This document shows, in pieces, positions 13,044 to 15,711 of a DNA stretch of 15,711 nucleotides (positions are counted from its first letter, which is position 1; every line of letters begins with the position of its first letter). The notes below the pieces were generated by a model. It had not been told where the DNA came from. It made no database searches and worked only from the letters and a program-made list of their open reading frames with translations. The position numbers were made by a program, and so were the translations under genes. The stretch comes from an uncultured Clostridia bacterium (GTDB lineage: Bacteria; Bacillota; Clostridia; Oscillospirales; Oscillospiraceae), in assembly GCA_945867445.1 (NCBI GenBank), contig CAMBID010000002.1, positions 1-15,711 of the forward strand, in the 5' to 3' direction.

Positions 13044-14303
13044 TCACGGCGCGGAGTCCTCCCCTGTGAAATTGCTGAGGATTACGGTGACCTGATAGGT
13101 CCCTACGACGCCCACATCCCCGCCGGTGGAGATCAGGATCTCCGCCGGGACGGTATAGGTGCCGCTGGCGCCGGAGATCTCCTGCAGGTCCGCCAGGACC
13201 GTGATGTCGCCGTCCTGGACGGAGGCAACATCGGCGCTGGTGCCCCGGATGCGGACCGCCAGCTCATCCGTCAGGATGGTGACGCTCTTCCCCTCCGGCA
13301 CGTTCTCCGCCTGGAACTCCGTGGCTGTGCGGGTATCCTGGATCAGGTCGATGAAGGAGATGGTCAGGGTGGCCCGGGTGACGCCGCTGAGGTTGGTGCA
13401 GCCCTCCGGCAGCTGGATCACGTAGTGGTAGACCTCGTTCCCGCCCAGCTGGGAGAGATCGAAGCTGTCCAGCACCAGCCGGTCCACATCGTTGAGGAGG
13501 GAGGCCTCGCCGGAAACCACGATGGAGGCGGGCTCGATCTGGTAGCTGACATTATTCTTGCTGAGGCCCGGGAACTCCTGGAAGTCGATCTCCAGGGGAA
13601 GTTCCTTCACCACATCCACCGGCAGCACCACCCGGATCTCGTCCTGGACGGCGTGGATGTCCCCGCCGGAGATGGGCTCTCCGGCCTCGTTGTAGAGGAC
13701 GTAGGGCAGGGCCTGGTCCACGGTTTCGGTGGCGTCCTCAATGTTCAGGGAAACCTTGGCGTAGCTGACGGCGTCCACTTCCTCCTGGGGACCCCGGAGC
13801 TCCAGCTTCTCAGGAGTGAACTGCGGCTCCCCCGCAATGTAACCCTCGGCCACGGTGCCCTGGATGTCGCAGCGGATCTCCACTTCCCGGCTGTAAAGCT
13901 CGCCCACGTCGATGGTGATGTTGAAACTGTTGGTGGGGGTGGTGGCCGTCAGTCTGCTGCTGAACTTGTACTCCGGGTAGATGACCCGGCAGGGGACGGT
14001 CTGGATCCCGGTCTCCGTCACGGCGGAGAGGTCCGCCTGGACCCGGAGCTTGGCGGTGTCCAGCTGGGCCAGGATACTCTTGGCCCCCTCCAGCTTCAAA
14101 TTGATCGTGGTCTCGCTGTCCGGCAGGAGCATAAGGCCCCGTTCCGCCAGGGTGGTGTCCTCCCCCTGGAACTCGACGGGAATGTTGCTGACCTCTTTGC
14201 TGGCAGTGATATCCTGGGTGATGTCCACGTAGACCCAGATGCCCAAGGCCACCAGGATAGAGATTACAAGGTAAAAACTGTTTCTCCGCTTATCACTGTT
14301 CAT
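13044..14303 (-). CDS. cdaR: CdaR (YbbR-domain regulator of CdaA)
   Basis: Membrane-anchored extracellular protein with YbbR domains; in Firmicutes CdaR binds CdaA and modulates c-di-AMP synthesis. The 419 residues have a short basic cytoplasmic start (MNSDKRRNS), one membrane helix (about 10-27, FYLVISILVALGIWVYVDI) and a long outer region with roughly four YbbR repeats (about 32-125, 130-215, 225-310, 320-408). Each is a beta-rich unit with a pattern like VPVEFQGEDTTLAERGLML or ELRGPQEEVDAVSYAKVSL. ATG at 14303 sits behind a strong AAAGGAGG and overlaps the cdaA end by 11 bases, so both proteins are made together. The C-terminus (SNFTGEDSAP) shows no cell-wall anchor. Family, topology and position agree. 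Confidence 0.95.
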   Translation of the reverse strand: MNSDKRRNSFYLVISILVALGIWVYVDITQDITASKEVSNIPVEFQGEDTTLAERGLMLLPDSETTINLKLEGAKSILAQLDTAKLRVQADLSAVTETGIQTVPCRVIYPEYKFSSRLTATTPTNSFNITIDVGELYSREVEIRCDIQGTVAEGYIAGEPQFTPEKLELRGPQEEVDAVSYAKVSLNIEDATETVDQALPYVLYNEAGEPISGGDIHAVQDEIRVVLPVDVVKELPLEIDFQEFPGLSKNNVSYQIEPASIVVSGEASLLNDVDRLVLDSFDLSQLGGNEVYHYVIQLPEGCTNLSGVTRATLTISFIDLIQDTRTATEFQAENVPEGKSVTILTDELAVRIRGTSADVASVQDGDITVLADLQEISGASGTYTVPAEILISTGGDVGVVGTYQVTVILSNFTGEDSAP

Positions 14304-15171
14304 TGCCGCCCTCCTCCTTTCTGAAAGCGAAGAGCCTGGCCAGGAAACGGCGCTTTTCCGACTGCCCGCTCTCGTCCTGGGGCATGAGCTCGTTGCGGAG
14401 GATGTTCTCCAGCGTCTCCGGCATCAGGTGGCGGCGGAGCATCCCGCCGATGGCCACACTGATGGAACCCGTCTCCTCCGAGACGATGATGACGACGGCG
14501 TCGGAGTTCTCGCTCATACCGATGCCCGCCCGGTGGCGCATGCCCAGGTCCCGGGAGAGGTTCACGTTCTTGCTGAGAGGCAGCATGCAGCCCGCGCCCA
14601 AAAGCCGCCCGTGGCGGATGATGACGGCGCCGTCGTGCATGGGGGCCTTCACAAAAAAGATGTTCTTCAAGAGCTCGCTGGAGACGCTGGCGTCCAGCAC
14701 CGTTCCGCTTCGCACCATGTCGTCCAGCTGCATCTTCTGCTCAAAGACGATGAGGGCGCCGGTGCGGCTGCGGGACATCTCTGTGCAGGCCAGCACCGTC
14801 TGGGCGATCGTCCGCTCCAGCTCGGAGACGGTGTCCTGCCGGGAGAAGAGGTTCAGGAACTGGAATCGCTGGCTGCCCACCTGCTCCAAAACCCGGCGGA
14901 TCTCCGGCTGAAAAAGGATGATGAGGGCCAGCACGCCCCACTCCAGCATCCGGCTCAGAATGAAGCTGATACCGTTGAGGTGAAGGATGGAGGAGAGGAA
15001 CAGCACCCCCAGGAAGATCAGCACGCCCTTCAGGAGGTTTGCACCGCTGGTGGTCTTCAGCAATGTCAGGAGCTTATAGAGGAGGAAGGCCATCAGGGCC
15101 ACATCCAGAAGATCCGTGACCCTGGTCAGCAGCAGGTACCTCCACACGTTTTCGATCCAAACGGAGAGCAT
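14293..15171 (-). CDS. cdaA: Diadenylate cyclase CdaA (c-di-AMP synthase)
   Basis: Membrane-bound DAC-domain enzyme that makes cyclic di-AMP from two ATP; c-di-AMP controls potassium and osmolyte balance and cell-wall integrity. The 292 residues include three N-terminal membrane helices (about 20-38, 46-64 and 76-88), a coiled-coil-like linker, and the DAC domain from about 100. The catalytic motifs are intact: DGA at 180-182 (APMHDGAVII) and RHR at 212-214 (GMRHRAGIG), with SEETGSISVA at 231-240. The C-terminus is charged. ATG at 15171 is the first suitable start; the purine-rich AAAGGAAG upstream is rather distant. It is the first gene after the promoter at 15258-15286 and is followed by cdaR; the usual third gene, glmM, is absent. 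Confidence 0.97.
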   Translation of the reverse strand: MLSVWIENVWRYLLLTRVTDLLDVALMAFLLYKLLTLLKTTSGANLLKGVLIFLGVLFLSSILHLNGISFILSRMLEWGVLALIILFQPEIRRVLEQVGSQRFQFLNLFSRQDTVSELERTIAQTVLACTEMSRSRTGALIVFEQKMQLDDMVRSGTVLDASVSSELLKNIFFVKAPMHDGAVIIRHGRLLGAGCMLPLSKNVNLSRDLGMRHRAGIGMSENSDAVVIIVSEETGSISVAIGGMLRRHLMPETLENILRNELMPQDESGQSEKRRFLARLFAFRKEEGGNEQ

Positions 15172-15209
15172 CGGCGCATCGACTTCCTTTCTCTTTCCGG
15201 TGGCTGCTC

Positions 15210-15226
15210 CCGGGCCTTAGGCCCGG
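15210..15226 (-). promoter_or_regulatory. GC-rich hairpin in the cdaA leader
   Basis: Perfect 7-bp inverted repeat CCGGGCC / GGCCCGG with a 3-base loop (TAA). It lies about 25 bases downstream of the predicted transcription start and 38 bases before the cdaA start codon. No U-run follows, so it is not a plain terminator. It may stabilise the 5' end of the message or present a binding site; no known riboswitch class is recognisable in the roughly 80-base leader. Confidence 0.5.
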
Positions 15227-15257
15227 CGAATACCATCGGACACTCTTTAACCAGCAT

Positions 15258-15286
15258 ATTATACCGGAGTGAGGCCATCAATGCAA
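15258..15286 (-). promoter_or_regulatory. Sigma-A type promoter for the cdaA-led operon
   Basis: On the minus strand a -35 box TTGCAT (15286-15281) and a consensus -10 box TATAAT (15263-15258) are separated by exactly 17 bases. Predicted transcription start is near 15251, giving a leader of about 80 bases before cdaA. It is the only clear housekeeping promoter I see in the window. Up to the left edge no terminator follows, so it probably serves the whole cdaA-to-prkC gene run. Confidence 0.8.
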
Positions 15287-15315
15287 GGAAATCGGCGGAA
15301 AAGTTCACGGTCTGT

Positions 15316-15711
15316 TCAAGATTTGCCTCGGCAGATGCTATCCGTCGCCCGGAGGAAAGCGTCCACCTCCTCCGGCCGGTTGAAAAGAGAGAAACTGGCC
15401 CGGATGGTGCCGGTCTCCAGGGTCCCGGCGCTCCCATGGGCCAGGGGGGCGCAGTGAAGCCCCGTCCGCAGGGCGAAGCCCCGCCGGGAGAGAGCCTCCC
15501 CCAGGGTCTCCGGCGGGATCTCCCGGTGCCGGAAGGACAGCACCCCCATCTGCTCCGGCCCCTGGAAGACCTCCATCCCGGGAATCTGCACGAGCCCATC
15601 CTCTGCCCGGCGGCAGAGGGCGCACTCGTGCTGCTGGATGGCATCCGTCCCGATCTCCTCCACAAAACGGATGCCAGACAGGAGCCCCGCGATGCCGGGT
15701 ACGTTGTGGGT
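15316..15711 (-). CDS. Class-V aminotransferase, cysteine desulfurase-like, C-terminal part (5' end outside the window)
   Basis: C-terminal 131 residues of a PLP-dependent cysteine desulfurase-like enzyme; such enzymes take sulfur from cysteine for Fe-S clusters or other thio-cofactors. The visible start THNVPGIAGLLSGIRFVEEI matches the GTxNxPGIAGL segment that follows the PLP-lysine region; the lysine itself is outside the window. Further on, LRTGLHCAPLAH carries the R-x-G-x-x-C active-site cysteine arrangement of group II (SufS/CsdA-like) enzymes, and GTIRASFSLFNRPEEVDAFL is the usual C-terminal signature. The style (HCAPLAH) suggests the stand-alone clostridial cysteine desulfurase family rather than IscS or NifS. 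It ends in TGA at 15318-15316, with no clear terminator before the cdaA promoter, so some read-through into the operon is possible. Confidence 0.9.
   Translation of the reverse strand, partial: THNVPGIAGLLSGIRFVEEIGTDAIQQHECALCRRAEDGLVQIPGMEVFQGPEQMGVLSFRHREIPPETLGEALSRRGFALRTGLHCAPLAHGSAGTLETGTIRASFSLFNRPEEVDAFLRATDSICRGKS

Noticed and set aside
13000..13047. Upstream GTG start for the RseC-like gene at 13047
   Set aside because: The extra 16 residues (Pro/Ser/Glu-rich) overlap the cdaR end and do not fit the family; the ATG at 12999 gives the normal N-terminus.
15172..15250. c-di-AMP (ydaO-type) or other known riboswitch ahead of cdaA
   Set aside because: The leader is only about 80 bases and holds a single simple hairpin, too short for that class and without its complex fold.
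15126..15257. Leader peptide gene beginning with the ATG at 15257
   Set aside because: That ATG directly abuts the -10 box and so lies before the expected transcription start; no ribosome site precedes it.

Overview
The window comes from a high-GC Gram-positive bacterium of the Clostridia, most likely the Oscillospiraceae (Flavonifractor/Oscillibacter-like). This placement is inferred from gene content and order (YicC-RemA-Gmk-RpoZ ... PriA-Def-Fmt ... RsmB-RlmN-PrpC-PrkC), GC-rich coding sequence, strong AAGGAGG ribosome sites and the YugP/DUF5685/J-domain families. No rRNA, tRNA, mobile element, CRISPR array, phage gene or intrinsic terminator was found. Every supported gene lies on the minus strand, so the biological reading order runs from the right end to the left. 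No stretch above 300 bases lacks a gene; the longest gap is 144 bases.

Layout in reading order. (1) 15711-15316: 3' end of a class-V aminotransferase/cysteine desulfurase gene. (2) 15315-15172: intergenic region with a convincing housekeeping promoter (TTGCAT-17-TATAAT) and a GC-rich hairpin in the leader. (3) 15171-13044: the c-di-AMP module, cdaA (diadenylate cyclase) and cdaR (YbbR regulator). (4) 12999-11023: three less understood genes: an RseC-like membrane protein with a four-Cys motif, a DUF5685 protein, and a J-domain protein with a Gly/Tyr linker and a Cys-rich tail. (5) 10973-8880: yicC, remA, gmk, rpoZ. (6) 8867-4938: priA, def, fmt. (7) 4890-2828: a YugP-type membrane zinc peptidase and rsmB. 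(8) 2831-1: rlmN, prpC and the first 351 codons of prkC, which runs off the left end.

After the cdaA promoter, genes overlap (usually ATGA) or are at most 78 bases apart, and no terminator was seen. The simplest reading is one transcription unit of about 15 kb or more. It would combine c-di-AMP synthesis, Ser/Thr kinase/phosphatase signalling, replication restart, nucleotide metabolism, RNA polymerase omega, formyl-methionine handling and rRNA modification. Parts (5)-(8) follow the well-known Bacillus subtilis order yloC-remA-gmk-rpoZ-coaBC-priA-def-fmt-rsmB-rlmN-prpC-prkC, but lack coaBC and have the YugP peptidase inserted between fmt and rsmB. In part (3), glmM, the usual third gene of the cda operon, is absent from its position.

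This is mostly a conserved housekeeping region, and I see no clear new defence or mobile system. The points most worth a second look are the rseC/DUF5685/J-domain trio with its Cys and Asp motifs, the apparent ATC start of the YugP-type peptidase, and the in-frame rpoZ-TGA-priA junction without a visible ribosome site.
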